Origin: Coccinella septempunctata
Lineage: Eukaryota > Arthropoda > Insecta > Coleoptera > Coccinellidae
Direction of reading: 5' to 3'
Assembly (NCBI RefSeq): GCF_907165205.1
Contig: NC_058189.1
Coordinates: forward strand, 52,788,270 to 52,852,269
DNA length: 64,000 nt
The notes under the pieces are model-generated. The model made no database searches and was not told where the DNA came from. It saw only the letters and a program-made list of their open reading frames with translations. Position 1 is the stretch's first letter; each line of letters begins with the position of its first letter. Below, piece by piece: positions 46,706 through 57,473 of the stretch. A program made the position numbers and the translations under genes.

Positions 46706-49700
46706 CTTGTTACACTGTTTCTTTACACTAGTTTTCCTATGGAATTCAATAATTATATCTCCCCTTAACACGTTTATCTGAACCAATCATGAAGGAGATA
46801 CCATCAATTATTATCTCATTATTTTTTTTCGAGAGGTTTCATAGATATTTTCAATTTGATATTACATTGTCCAGGAGATAATACATAAATACAATATTTT
46901 GAATTCTTGTGATTTTATCGTTTTATATATTATTGCAGTTGGAATAAAATTGGGACCAAATATTATCTAATATCTTATGAGATATAATCAATTATTATCC
47001 CATTAATCTTTCAGGTGTTTATTGATGAAATGAAAATGAATATTTGTTCCACGAGATGGAGACAGAATCTGCAAATCATCGAAAGATTGAAATTTTTTTA
47101 TACGATGTCCACTACTAACGTTGCCAACTTCTTTAGCGGGACTGAAGAAATTTGTTTGTGATATTGTTTTATAACGCTTCATGTATCAGAAAAATATTTC
47201 CCTATATAATAAACACCCAAACACCACCTGTACATTTTGTACAAAAATTCAAAGGACTTAGTCATTAATGAGAAAGGCGAAATTTTTGAAGAAGTTAGGA
47301 TTTCGACTTTAATGTACGTACGTAATCTATTTTGATATGGGGCTTTTCAAGTTTAAGGCTTCAATATATTTTATCCTTCATGTTAATGAGCTTCAGTCGC
47401 GATAAAACTTTTATCGGCCCTTGTAAAAATTCTTTATTCTTCTTTGTCTTCTTGAATGTATAATATCGCGTTCTGGCAAGTGAATACATAATAAACGAAA
47501 TTAATTCAGAGACATGACACCCGCTGATATAGAATCAACCAATATGTTACGTATTACGATCTGAATCGAACTAGCCAACCACCATCGCTTGAAGTATCAA
47601 CAGAAATAGTAGATGTAGATGCTGACCATGGTTTCGGTGTCATTTGAGCTCGTCAGATCAACATAACTCGAACTCCGACGAAAATGAAATGAATCGAATC
47701 GAACTTTAGTCTGACTGACCGGCAATAACATTTAGATACATTTATTGGAATTCTGTAGGAGCTCGTCACTGGCAAAATAAAATGGTGAACATAATTCGAC
47801 AATTCGTGCCAAAAAAATAAATGATCTTGTAGCACCTTTTGTCAATTTGTGAAAATTGTGAAATTAAATAGGTAGCTCTACACATTTTAAAGAAGAATAA
47901 ACTACTAATAAGTGTGTTTCAACGTATGATGAAAGAGGAAATGTCAATATCTGAGTTAGAACGTTCTATAAATGTTATGAGAAAACTATATGGCCTTGTA
48001 TTATTGTATTTCAGTATTAATTTTATCTAATAATAATCAGATCATGATTTCTGCTACTTTCGTGATTGTCCCAGTTTTTTCACGTGGATTGTATTGCTGT
48101 TCGTTATTGATAGTGTATCAATAATCTATATTAGTTTAGAAAATTAAATGAATCAATTGTCGAACTCTCTAGAGATTATGTTCTCACATCAATCTTCCAG
48201 ATCATTGGAGGATGACTATGTTTTATCCATTATTTCTGAATAAATCATACAAAAACAATAGACCCATAAGGATCGCAAAAAAAAACGTCAAAACGTCCAT
48301 ATGTTTCCAGGCTCTTTTCGCAAATTACTTAGGGAAATGAGTAGAATGAAACATAAGAAAAAATAATATTTCTGGAATTATTGATGTCGAACTCTTGAAA
48401 TTCGAAATATGCATTAGAATATGATGATGATTTATATAAAAACTTGGTCCGCACGAGACTAGCTCAACTAGTTTTAAAGTGAAGACATTTCGAATTTTGT
48501 GTTACCGTACTCGTACCACAAATTTTTCATATAGTGAAAGTTGGAATAGTGGAATTGAAAAATAATAAATCTCTGTGTGAAGTCCGCGGCATTTTTATTC
48601 GTAAAATATACGATATAGATACTGAGTGAGTGCGCATAGTAAGGCACAAAATTCATATAATCAGTTAGTATTTGCTATTTTGCATGGAAATGCTTTATCA
48701 TTTTTCTACAAAATGGTAATTTCCGAAGATATAAATTTTGATTGTTTTTTCACTCATTTTTCACTTTTATAGAGGGTGTTTTCAAAGGTGAGGCTTTTTT
48801 CCAGACAGAAGGTTGAACTCATCAAAATAAGTCGTTTAACGACCATATAAAATATTCAAAATGGCTGAGATACAACCCCTAGAAGTTCGACAAAATTTCA
48901 TAGAATTTCAAGTACGGGACTGTACGTGGAAGGTGACTCCGGCATCGCAAAAACGAAAAAAAAACAAAACATAAACATATGGCTGGACAATGAATGGTTC
49001 AGTACTAAGTTCATCGGATTAGATGCATCAGGTCACTTTTGCGAGAATCATAATTGTTGTATCGTGCAATTTAGGGTGAAAAAAAAATATAGAAAATCGG
49101 GGCAGTTTCTTGAAAGTGCTGATGTTAGTTATGTTGAAAAAGTGCTATGATGTTCCCCATTTCATCCCATTTTTACGACGATTGTTAGAATGTTCTAACA
49201 AGAAGATTGTGATGCTTCTTTGTGAAAAAATTCGTGAATAATTTAGATGAATTTTACTGGTATTATTCTATTTTTTACACTTGTGTTCTAAGTCTCTTCT
49301 GTCAGTTGGTATCGAAATGATCCATATTTAATAAATTCGTGAAAGTTACTAAAAAATAATGAGAACAATTCGGCAATCCTAAGTTTCCATTTTCATTCCC
49401 ACGTGGATATCGAACGAGCCAATATCCTAAACGAAACCACATGGTCGAATCAGGATATGAGTTTTTTCCCACTGCTTTGCGATAATTCAGCTAACAAACG
49501 GTCTAGGGTCGTATAAGGATCTATTTCAGTAATCAATTTCAATTTCAATTTTTTCTTTTTTCAGTTCTACCTTCTGTTGAAAAAACTTGCCTCATCTTCA
49601 AATACCCCTGTATAATTCCCAGCAATGAACGAGAATTTTGCGCAACCGAAGACCGAATAAAAAATTGGCATTTCACATCTATGCATAACTTTATGCATTA

Positions 49701-50436
49701 CTTTAGTAAAAGTTTGGTATTTCTATGGTAAAAGTTGACATTGTATAGATGTCAAATATTGAAAACTATTCTGCAACGCTGAATTCGAAAAAAAAACGAA
49801 AATGGTGAGAAATATTTCCTCTGTAGCTTATTTTATACGATTTACCTACTTGGAATATGAGCGGCCAATATAATGAGAATATATAACTCGTGTATTTTTA
49901 GAAAATGTTTTTGGTAAAAAGGATTTTTTGATAGTCACTGTATTGATTACAGAAAAGATGCAAACTATTTATTTAAATAGTTCGTTGTGCAACCTATACC
50001 TCTACCTATTGAGATTCAAATTAGGCTCCAACTTGTAGAAAAATGTCATTTAGCCAAACTCACCTATTATTGGCCACCTGAAAAAATTTCAAATGAAATC
50101 ATCCCACTAAGTTTAGGTTACAATTTTTCATTTCACAAAAAAAAAATCAACTGAAATCTAAAGAAAAATTAATACAAAGAAAATCATTCAAGAATTTAGT
50201 ATTGCCTGTCGAAAGTAATGATTTTTTTGGCCAAGTATATAGGAATTATGATTTTTGTTTGGTGAGGATGTGTTGAAAAATTTTAATATTGAGTGTTCAC
50301 TTTGTGCTGATGAAAATGGGGGGTTTTGAGAGGATTTCCCAGGTGAAGAACATCCATATTGGTACGTAAAGCTTTTTTTTGGAACGAATACATAAGTTCC
50401 CCTAAATCGCATTTCCCTACAAGTCAAAGCCTGTTA
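46706..50436. other. Intergenic region upstream of gene 2, no gene supported
   Basis: AT-rich. Probably includes the gene 2 promoter just above 46705 (minus-strand TATAAT-like and AGATAA sites at 46740-46800). A repeat remnant with GAGGGTGTTTTCAAAGG ends begins at about 48771. The open frames here are short and featureless. Confidence 0.5.
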
Positions 50437-51942
50437 TAGTTGGGGAGCCGACGATGCTAAATCGGGATTTACTCGAGCGTCGTGGAGACCTTGTGGATTT
50501 TGAAGATTAGATGGTAGAAAGAAAAAAAGTTTCTATGATGTATGCACTTTCAGAGGTGGGGAAAGGGTCTGCAGGGTCTCAAAGATGGAAAAAAAATATC
50601 GTCAGGTGGACATACTCGAGCGTGTCAGATTCCGATACTGTATATGCCCTAACGTGTCTCTGATAATAAATTCATGCTTATCTGACAGTTTGCGCGGTGG
50701 GACTGACCGTACGGAAGAGTTGAAAATGGCAACAACAAAAAAATTTCGGGCATGTCAGATTTTTGGAGGATATGCTAATTAGACCCAAAGGAAGCTAATT
50801 TTCAAGGGACTGACAATTTAGACGTGACGCAAGGTCACAGCGGTCCTTTGAAATTGTAAAAAAAATCGTTACTTTTGTACATACTCGAGCGTGTCAGATT
50901 TTCATACTGTAGGTTAATCTCGGTATTGTAGAAGTGTTGAACCATTAATCTGACACTAATCAGGGGGAGTTTTTTCAATCTGACACTTTGAAGATGATAA
51001 AAATTCTTTTTTTTCGAATATTTTCCTCTCTGTACCTCTAATCGCTTTTGTATTCATTATAAAAGTTGTAGATAATAAAATTCTAGACAACTTTTGTCTG
51101 AAGCAATTTTACATACTCTTAACCGTTCTCGAGTTAGAGGGCGATAAGGGCGAGAAGCTTAGCCACACATGCGAAAGGGCAAGGTCAATGTAGAATCCCA
51201 GTCTAATCTACATTCATCCAATTGTCAAATTGACAAGGTATTTCTATGATGACAATTTCGAAATTAGTAACGAAAATTTTAGTGTTGTCTGTGACTGAAC
51301 CTTAGAATGAACTATTTTCCAACGAGTGAATTTTCGCTTCAGCATGTATCGCTAAACACCTCGCATTAATCGCCATATATCGCAAAAACGTTTGAACGTA
51401 GAAAAAATTGCTTGGGACAAAATTTGTAGAAAATGTTATGCTTTACAACTTTCATAATGAATGCGAAAAAGATTTGAAGCCCAGGGAAGGGGATAATTCA
51501 AAAAAACTGTTTTTTGTGACCTTTATGGCCAATTTTTATTGTTTCGGCTTGCTAAAATTGTTAGATTATATTTTTTCCGTTATTCTTGAATCATTAGCTT
51601 CAAAATAAGAAAAAACGCCACCGCGCTCGAGAATGTACACGTGAGGTTTTTTTTGCAATTTTGGCGCCATCCCATACATTTTCGACACGCTTAAATTGTC
51701 AGAATAAGAGAATATATACTTTTCAACATGTAATTAACCACATATATCTTAATCTGACACGCTCGAGTATGTACAATGATCGTTTTTTTTTTCACTATTC
51801 TGATGGGCTGTCCTAGACAATTCCCCCTATATAGAGGTCTAATTTTTGGTAGAGGTACTCTACAGGATCCAAGGTATGTCCCCTTATATTAATCTGACAC
51901 GCTCGAGTAAATCCCGAATTTCCCTCTTCGGCTCCCCAACTA
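50437..51942. mobile_element. TIR element with CTCGAG / TGTCAGA repeats, copy 2
   Basis: Full-length sister of 44902-46290, with ends TAGTTGGGGAGCCGA and TCGGCTCCCCAACTA and TTA on both sides (50434-50436 and 51943-51945). The same motif layout is kept (50614, 50882, 50950, 51750, 51892), plus an extra 115-bp segment with AACGTGTCTCTGATAATAAA. A 66-codon open frame (51408-51608) is shared with copy 1 (45758-45958). Confidence 0.85.
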
Positions 51943-52183
51943 TTATAACCTGATACCTATACAGCAAGTAGAAGAAAGTAGATCTTTCTTCTTTCAAATA
52001 ACAATTACCTACAGGTCGTCCCATTAGTGAATGAGGTAGCACCTGCAAAAGTAGGCAAAATGAACAGAACTTTTTTACGTTATGTGGTTGATTCATTTCC
52101 ATCCCCACAGTTAACTCCATGTTAACTCTACAAAGCGACCATAATTTTATTATTTAATCCATTCTTATACCCACAAATTTCAG

Positions 52184-52729
52184 AGTGAAATAGTTGTTTC
52201 TTTCGAGAAGACAAAAAGCCAGACCATCACTGATTCGAAAGAGGACACTTCTATATCCAAAGATAGGGACAAAAAAAAATTGGAACCCAAATTTCTCCTT
52301 TCCAAACAGCAGAAAGACGACATAAAGGAAGCGTTCGATTTGTTCGATTCGGTAGGTGGCGGTCTGGTGGAAAGGGACTTCCTGAAAGTCGCCTTCAGGG
52401 CGTTAGGAATCGAACCTAGCCGAAAAGATATAAGAAACCTTTCCGCTCTACCCCTTTATTTGTCCTACGAGGAGTTCGTCGAACAGCTACAGATCAAGAT
52501 GACTTCGGAGGATGAGCCAAGCGATGTGATGAAGATGTTTCAAATATTCGATCTGAACCGGTCCGGGAGGATAACTTATAAAGAACTCAAGAAAGTTGCT
52601 GATACTTTGGAAGAGGATGTGACGGATGAAGAACTAATAGAAATGCTTGAAGAGGGTGATGTATCTGGAGATAGAAAAGTTGAATTTGCCGAGTTCAAGA
52701 CGTTGTTACAAAGAACATTGATAGTATGA
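52184..52729 (+). CDS. Centrin-like EF-hand protein, 3' exon
   Basis: Centrins are small calcium-binding proteins of centrosomes and ciliary bases (family knowledge). A splice acceptor (AATTTCAG) ends at 52183 and only phase 0 keeps the frame open. The exon gives 181 residues and a TGA stop. A 32-residue charged N-terminal extension (SEIVVSFEKTKSQTITDSK) precedes the usual centrin start LLSKQQKDDIKEAFDLFD. EF-hands 1 and 2 are degenerate (DSVGGGLVERDF; no acidic loop in LYLSYEEF). EF-hand 3 (DLNRSGRITYKE) and EF-hand 4 (DVSGDRKVEFAE) look competent for calcium. The 5' exon with the start codon was not found, so the gene is partial as annotated; it may lie left of the TIR element. A more divergent centrin paralog is possible. 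Confidence 0.8.
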   Translation, partial: SEIVVSFEKTKSQTITDSKEDTSISKDRDKKKLEPKFLLSKQQKDDIKEAFDLFDSVGGGLVERDFLKVAFRALGIEPSRKDIRNLSALPLYLSYEEFVEQLQIKMTSEDEPSDVMKMFQIFDLNRSGRITYKELKKVADTLEEDVTDEELIEMLEEGDVSGDRKVEFAEFKTLLQRTLIV

Positions 52730-52836
52730 AAACTGAAAGCACACGTAGATTTCAGTTCGATTCGAAGGTTTTAAAAAATATATTAAGATTATACTTATTG
52801 TTTTACTTTATAGTTGTCATACATTATTTTTGCTAA

Positions 52837-52842
52837 AATAAA
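52837..52842 (+). terminator. Polyadenylation signal of the centrin-like gene
   Basis: AATAAA about 110 nt past the stop codon. Confidence 0.55.
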
Positions 52843-53350
52843 ACATCGTTGATTTTTCATATTTGTTTTTGGATCGCGATTTTTCGAATAAATATACTTT
52901 TCATCAATGAAGCATGCATGACCTGAGTTCATATCTTATTTTTCGACATTTTTACCCCTTCAGTCGATGATAAACTCGAAAAAATATGGGTATAAATAAA
53001 ACAGCCCTTTTCACTGATTCTCCACACCCAAAAAAAAAACTCAAAAGAACAGTTTTAAAATGTAATTCCTGTACGCTAAACCAGATCTTCCAATTCTTTA
53101 ATCCCTATACAGATCCAAATCTATGACAGATGTTTCAACAGTAGATTCTTGAGGCCAAAAGAAACACTTTTCTCCTATAAATCTATTAAAAAACCTTCTT
53201 TACACACACGTTCTTGGTCGAGGACGACCAACTAAAATCTTCACTTTTTTGAACACATGCAAGGAGCGCAAAACAATAAACCATATTTTTCGTCATCAAA
53301 ATCTTGGGTTGAAAGTCAACTTCCCAACTTAGCGCACAACAACAATCAAA

Positions 53351-55906
53351 TATACAGGGTGTCTGTAAACAAATGCGAAGGATTTAGGAAAATGATTCCT
53401 CGATGAAAATAAGTAGGGGTAGTTCCTATAATTTTTTGTCGAAATCGACCTCCCTTACAAGATGCAGCCTTTGGAGTTGACAGTTTTAAATTTTTTCACG
53501 GGTTCTAAAAAACACTGAGTCATAAAACTATACATAATATGAAGCACTAAGTAGCTGTACCTCACAAAATTTTTTTAGATCTTATAACTTTATTATTAGC
53601 TAATAATAGAATAATAGAATTGCACTCCAGAGCGCTCTTCGAAGTCAACTCGAAAATGGAAGGTGGAAAAACAAAAAAAATTATTTTCTCCTTAACAGGC
53701 CAGATATTTGAAATATTGGTATGAAAATATAGGTTTTCGAATACGCTGAATCTATCTCGAGCAATTTCGAGAGCCTGTCTCCCTTCGTTAAGATTTTCAT
53801 TTGGAAATGCATTTTTCAAAAATTCCAATTTTCAATCAGCGATATCTCCTCTTATATTCTTCTGTTCCAATTGGGATTTCCGGTTATATAATAAGCATAT
53901 ATATAGAGAAACTATATAATCAGCATTGCCAAGCCTTTCCACCCTAGCACAAAAACTCGATTTCGAAAATCTCGATTTTTTGGGTCAAAAATGAGCAAGG
54001 GGTTACATCCCCCTGAAATGACCTGTTTGCTACTCTGTCTGAAAATCAGGATGTTCTATATTACTATCCTAGGATATGGAGTGCATAGAATTTGTTCCGA
54101 AGATTGTAGAAAACCAAACAAGTTGATGCTTCAATAGAGAAATGCACTCCGCAGAGAGCTCTTCGAAGTGAACTCGAAAATGAAAAGTGGAAAAACAAAA
54201 AAGATTTTATTTTCTCCTGAACAGGTCCAGATATTTGAAATTTTGGTATGAAAATATAGATTTTCGAACACGCTGAATCTATTCTGTCTCCCTTCCTTCT
54301 TATTTTCATCTTGGAAATGGCATTTTTCAAAAATTGCAAATTTCACTTAAGAATCCTTCAAGACCGAACTTTTGCCCCCAGATGGATGAATTTTCTCAGA
54401 TTTATTACTAGAAGAGCTGCTCTTTGAGAATATGTATCACATTTCCATCAACGGTTATGTTTATTGACAGAAAAACTTCTCGAACGGTGACTATCGAAAA
54501 ATTTCCAAAAAGATAGAATCACATAAATAATCGTCAAGACCGAACGGCTGCATCGAGCTCTGAAAAATTATCAGATTTATAACTAGAAGAGTTGCTCTTT
54601 CAGAATATGTATCACATTTTCATTTACGGTTTCGTCCATTGAGAGAAAAACTTCTCGAACTGTGACTATCGAAAAATTTTCAAAAAGATGGAATCACTTA
54701 AATAATCGTCAAGACCGAACGGCTGCATTGAGCTCCATAAAATTTTCAGATTTATAACTAAAAGAGTGGCTCTCTCACGCTGAATCCATTGCGAGCAATT
54801 TCGAAAGCCTATCTCCCTTCGTTGACTGTCCCATGCATCACATATGATTCATAAAGATTTTCGCCAGGAGTTCATGAGTCGTATGTGATTCATTGAACGT
54901 TCAAAATAAATATTTTCAATTTTCATGAACACTTCAGTGTCTGCGGTTTTAATGGGCTGAACGTCTTGAAGAAGTATGTATGGATAACCTCAATCGTAAA
55001 GAATCATACGTGATTCGAGAAACGTCAGCATCAAGTCTTCTATTGGACTTGAAAATTTTGAACACTTCCAAATGGATGGAGAAATAATTAATGTGTTGGA
55101 CGTGGGGGGTGAGAAAAAAATTAGAATGGGGTCAGTCAACGTGTTAATCTTGGAAATGGCATTTTTCAAAAATTGCAATTTTCAATCTACGATATCTCCT
55201 GTTATATAGGTGTTGAAAATAACAACCCCTTATGATTTTTTTTCAAAAATTGTTTTGGTGGGATAGATTATCGAAAAATAAAATTCTCTTATGGTTTCCC
55301 ATTCAAGTCTGGAGAAAAAAGGTCTCTTGCAAAATTTCGATACAGACGATACTTTTCTCAGAATAAATAAAAACTTACAAGCAGTACACAAAGGTCTGTG
55401 AGGCAGAGTTGATGCATGTATTTTAGCGGGAGGTAGTCATTCTATGGAACATATGATAAAATGGAATGAACAGTGATCAGAACTGCTTGTAAGTTTTTAT
55501 TTATTCCGAGAAAAGTATCGACTGTAGCGAAATTTTGCAAGAGACTTTTTTCTCCAGAATTGAATGGGAAACCTTGAGAGAATTTTATTTTTCGAAAATC
55601 TATCCCACGAAAACAATTTTTGAAGGCTGTCATTTTCAACCCCTAATAATACAGTTATGAGATCTAAAAAAATTGTGTGAGTAACATCTACTTCGTGGTT
55701 TTTATTATGTATAGTTTTTTGACTCATAGTGTTCTTTATAACCCGTAAAAAAAATTAAAAACTGTCAACTCGTCATCGCCTTTCAAAGGCTGTATCTTGG
55801 AAGGGAGGTCGATTTCGAAAAACATTTATAGGAACTACCCCTACTTATTTTCATCGAGGAATAATCTCCCTAAGTCCTTCGCATTTGTTTACAGACACCC
55901 TGTATA
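53351..55906. repeat. Large fold-back element, 2.56 kb, with tandem repeats inside
   Basis: The left end TATACAGGGTGTCTGTAAAC and right end GTTTACAGACACCCTGTATA are exact inverses, and the arms continue for over 200 bp (GCGAAGGATTTAGG, GTAGGGGTAGTTCCTATAA, TCGACCTCCCTT). ATCAA flanks both sides, a possible 5-bp duplication. Inside, a unit of about 175 bp with CAAGACCGAACGGCTGCAT is repeated in tandem at about 54352, 54531 and 54706. Another unit (CTCTTCGAAGT, AACTCGAAAATGG, TTTTCTCC) recurs at about 53625 and 54145. A secondary palindrome pairs 55246-55385 with 55480-55625. Non-coding. Confidence 0.85.
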
Positions 55907-55910
55907 ATCA

Positions 55911-56201
55911 ATGAATTTACAAGGAGATTTTAGGACTCTGGACTTCACTCTTTTCTCTGAACCCCAAAATGTGAGAAAAGAAAACCAAACAAAAATTGGA
56001 ACTTTCTGCAATTGCCGGAAGATGGATGGAGAACTCTTTCGAGCACCAGACTTTCCACGCACAAAATCGGCGAATTCTTTACACTTCTCAAACGATTTTC
56101 CCGCACTTTTCCGTCGCAAACGATTAAAGCTCATTCCTTCCGACCCTATCCTACCCAAGGCCGTTAGCTATTCCGACAACAAAATTCCTAGAATGGATTA
56201 G
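55911..56201 (+). other. GC-richer block with a 96-codon open frame, function unknown
   Basis: Directly right of the fold-back element, base composition changes and an ATG frame (MNLQGDFRTLDFTLFSEPQN start, basic FRRKRLKLIP near the end) stays open for 96 codons. The opposite strand is open as well. No domain is recognised. It could be part of an unannotated exon or UTR, or chance. Confidence 0.2.
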
Positions 56202-56921
56202 TACCGCAAATCAAAAATAAACGAACACTCCTCGAATACTATTTCAATAATTCCGCCTAAAACTGACTTCAACTGCAATTTACTTACTTTCGTTCTCTCA
56301 AGCTACCTGTTTCCCGATTTATCTTTCCTTCTTGAAAAAAACAACAAAAGACTGGATTTTCTTTATAAAGTCACTGTATCTACACCGCCTGATCTAATAA
56401 TCAGACGCAAAAATAAAGTACTGCATTAAATAAACAATAATAATTATTCATGGGGGTAAGGGGAGAATAGACAATATATTAATTCATCAATAGTTTTTAT
56501 TACACTCAAATAAGGTACAATAGGGAAATATCAGCCAAAAAATAGTTAGAAAAAAGTTTTAAAAATGAATAAAAAATACCTTCACTAAATATAAAACACA
56601 GGAAAAACCTTAATTCTAAAAAATATTCAAATGTGACTAGTTATAAATGGAGTAATCCTGCTACATGGAATACTCGATTTTTATGGCAAATGACATTGAT
56701 AATCAAAACATGGAGCAGTTAAAGCAATGATGAATTTGTGCAAAAAATCTATTCTATATATAAAAATCACATCAAAATAATTCAGATGAGCAACATTCAA
56801 AACTCGATACAAATACATGTACATATTTCTATCAATTACATCACAATGAAGTTGGCAACCGTTTTGTTGAACAAAAAGAATTATCATTATTCATAATACC
56901 AATTAATGAATTTCAATCATC
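56202..56921. other. AT-rich intergenic, no gene
   Basis: Contains a CTTTATAAAG box at about 56361 that could be a TATA element for the frame at 56922, but the spacing to that frame is over 500 nt. No other feature seen. Confidence 0.4.
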
Positions 56922-57248
56922 ATGAGCAAAATTTCAGACTTTTTCCAAGGAACTTATCGAAAGGACTTGCTTGTTAAGAAATATCACGATATAAGAATTC
57001 CAAATTCAAAAACAATAACTGTACTGAATATGAATTTTAGCTCTAGAGAAAATTTATCAAATCAAACTTCTAATGATTACAATTGGTGTTATGGACTCGA
57101 TAAAGGAGGATTTTTGATATTTCTAAATACTGAAGCTTGCAAAAATGGAAAGATTTGGTTGCATTCTCCGCAAACTGATTCCATCCAGCTTACAATAAAA
57201 TTTCAAAATATGTACCAATGGAGTGTACTCCTAATAAAATTTGTATAA
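56922..57248 (+). CDS. Hypothetical 108-aa protein
   Basis: Not recognised. ATG at 56922 after an in-frame TGA a few codons upstream. The frame begins MSKISDFFQGTYRKDLL, has a Trp/Tyr-rich middle (NDYNWCYGLDKGGFLIFLN) and no signal peptide or membrane span. AATAAA overlaps the stop region (about 57233). It lies convergent to alpha-glucosidase gene 3, 226 nt from that gene's stop. Composition is more protein-like than the neighbouring random frames, but the AT-rich setting makes chance possible. Confidence 0.3.
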   Translation: MSKISDFFQGTYRKDLLVKKYHDIRIPNSKTITVLNMNFSSRENLSNQTSNDYNWCYGLDKGGFLIFLNTEACKNGKIWLHSPQTDSIQLTIKFQNMYQWSVLLIKFV

Positions 57249-57473
57249 CATTCAACTTTTTAGTAAATTCCTACCTAGAATATGATATGACATATAATCA
57301 AAAGTTCAATAACGTATTTCTACGATAATAATGCTCATATATCAATATATGATTATAGAAGTAAGAAGTTGAATTTCTTGAGAAATACAATAAAAACTGA
57401 ATGTATAAGAAAAGTTTTAGTCTCAAAAGTAATATCAGTCAGCCATAAATGATATCTCGGAAAACATAAACGT

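Noticed and set aside
54352..54774. CRISPR-like array
   Set aside because: Units of about 175 bp repeat directly without short spacers, inside a eukaryotic fold-back element; they are tandem repeats.
55889..56158. 89-codon minus-strand frame
   Set aside because: Overlaps the plus-strand frame in the same GC-richer block; no reason to prefer it and no splice context.
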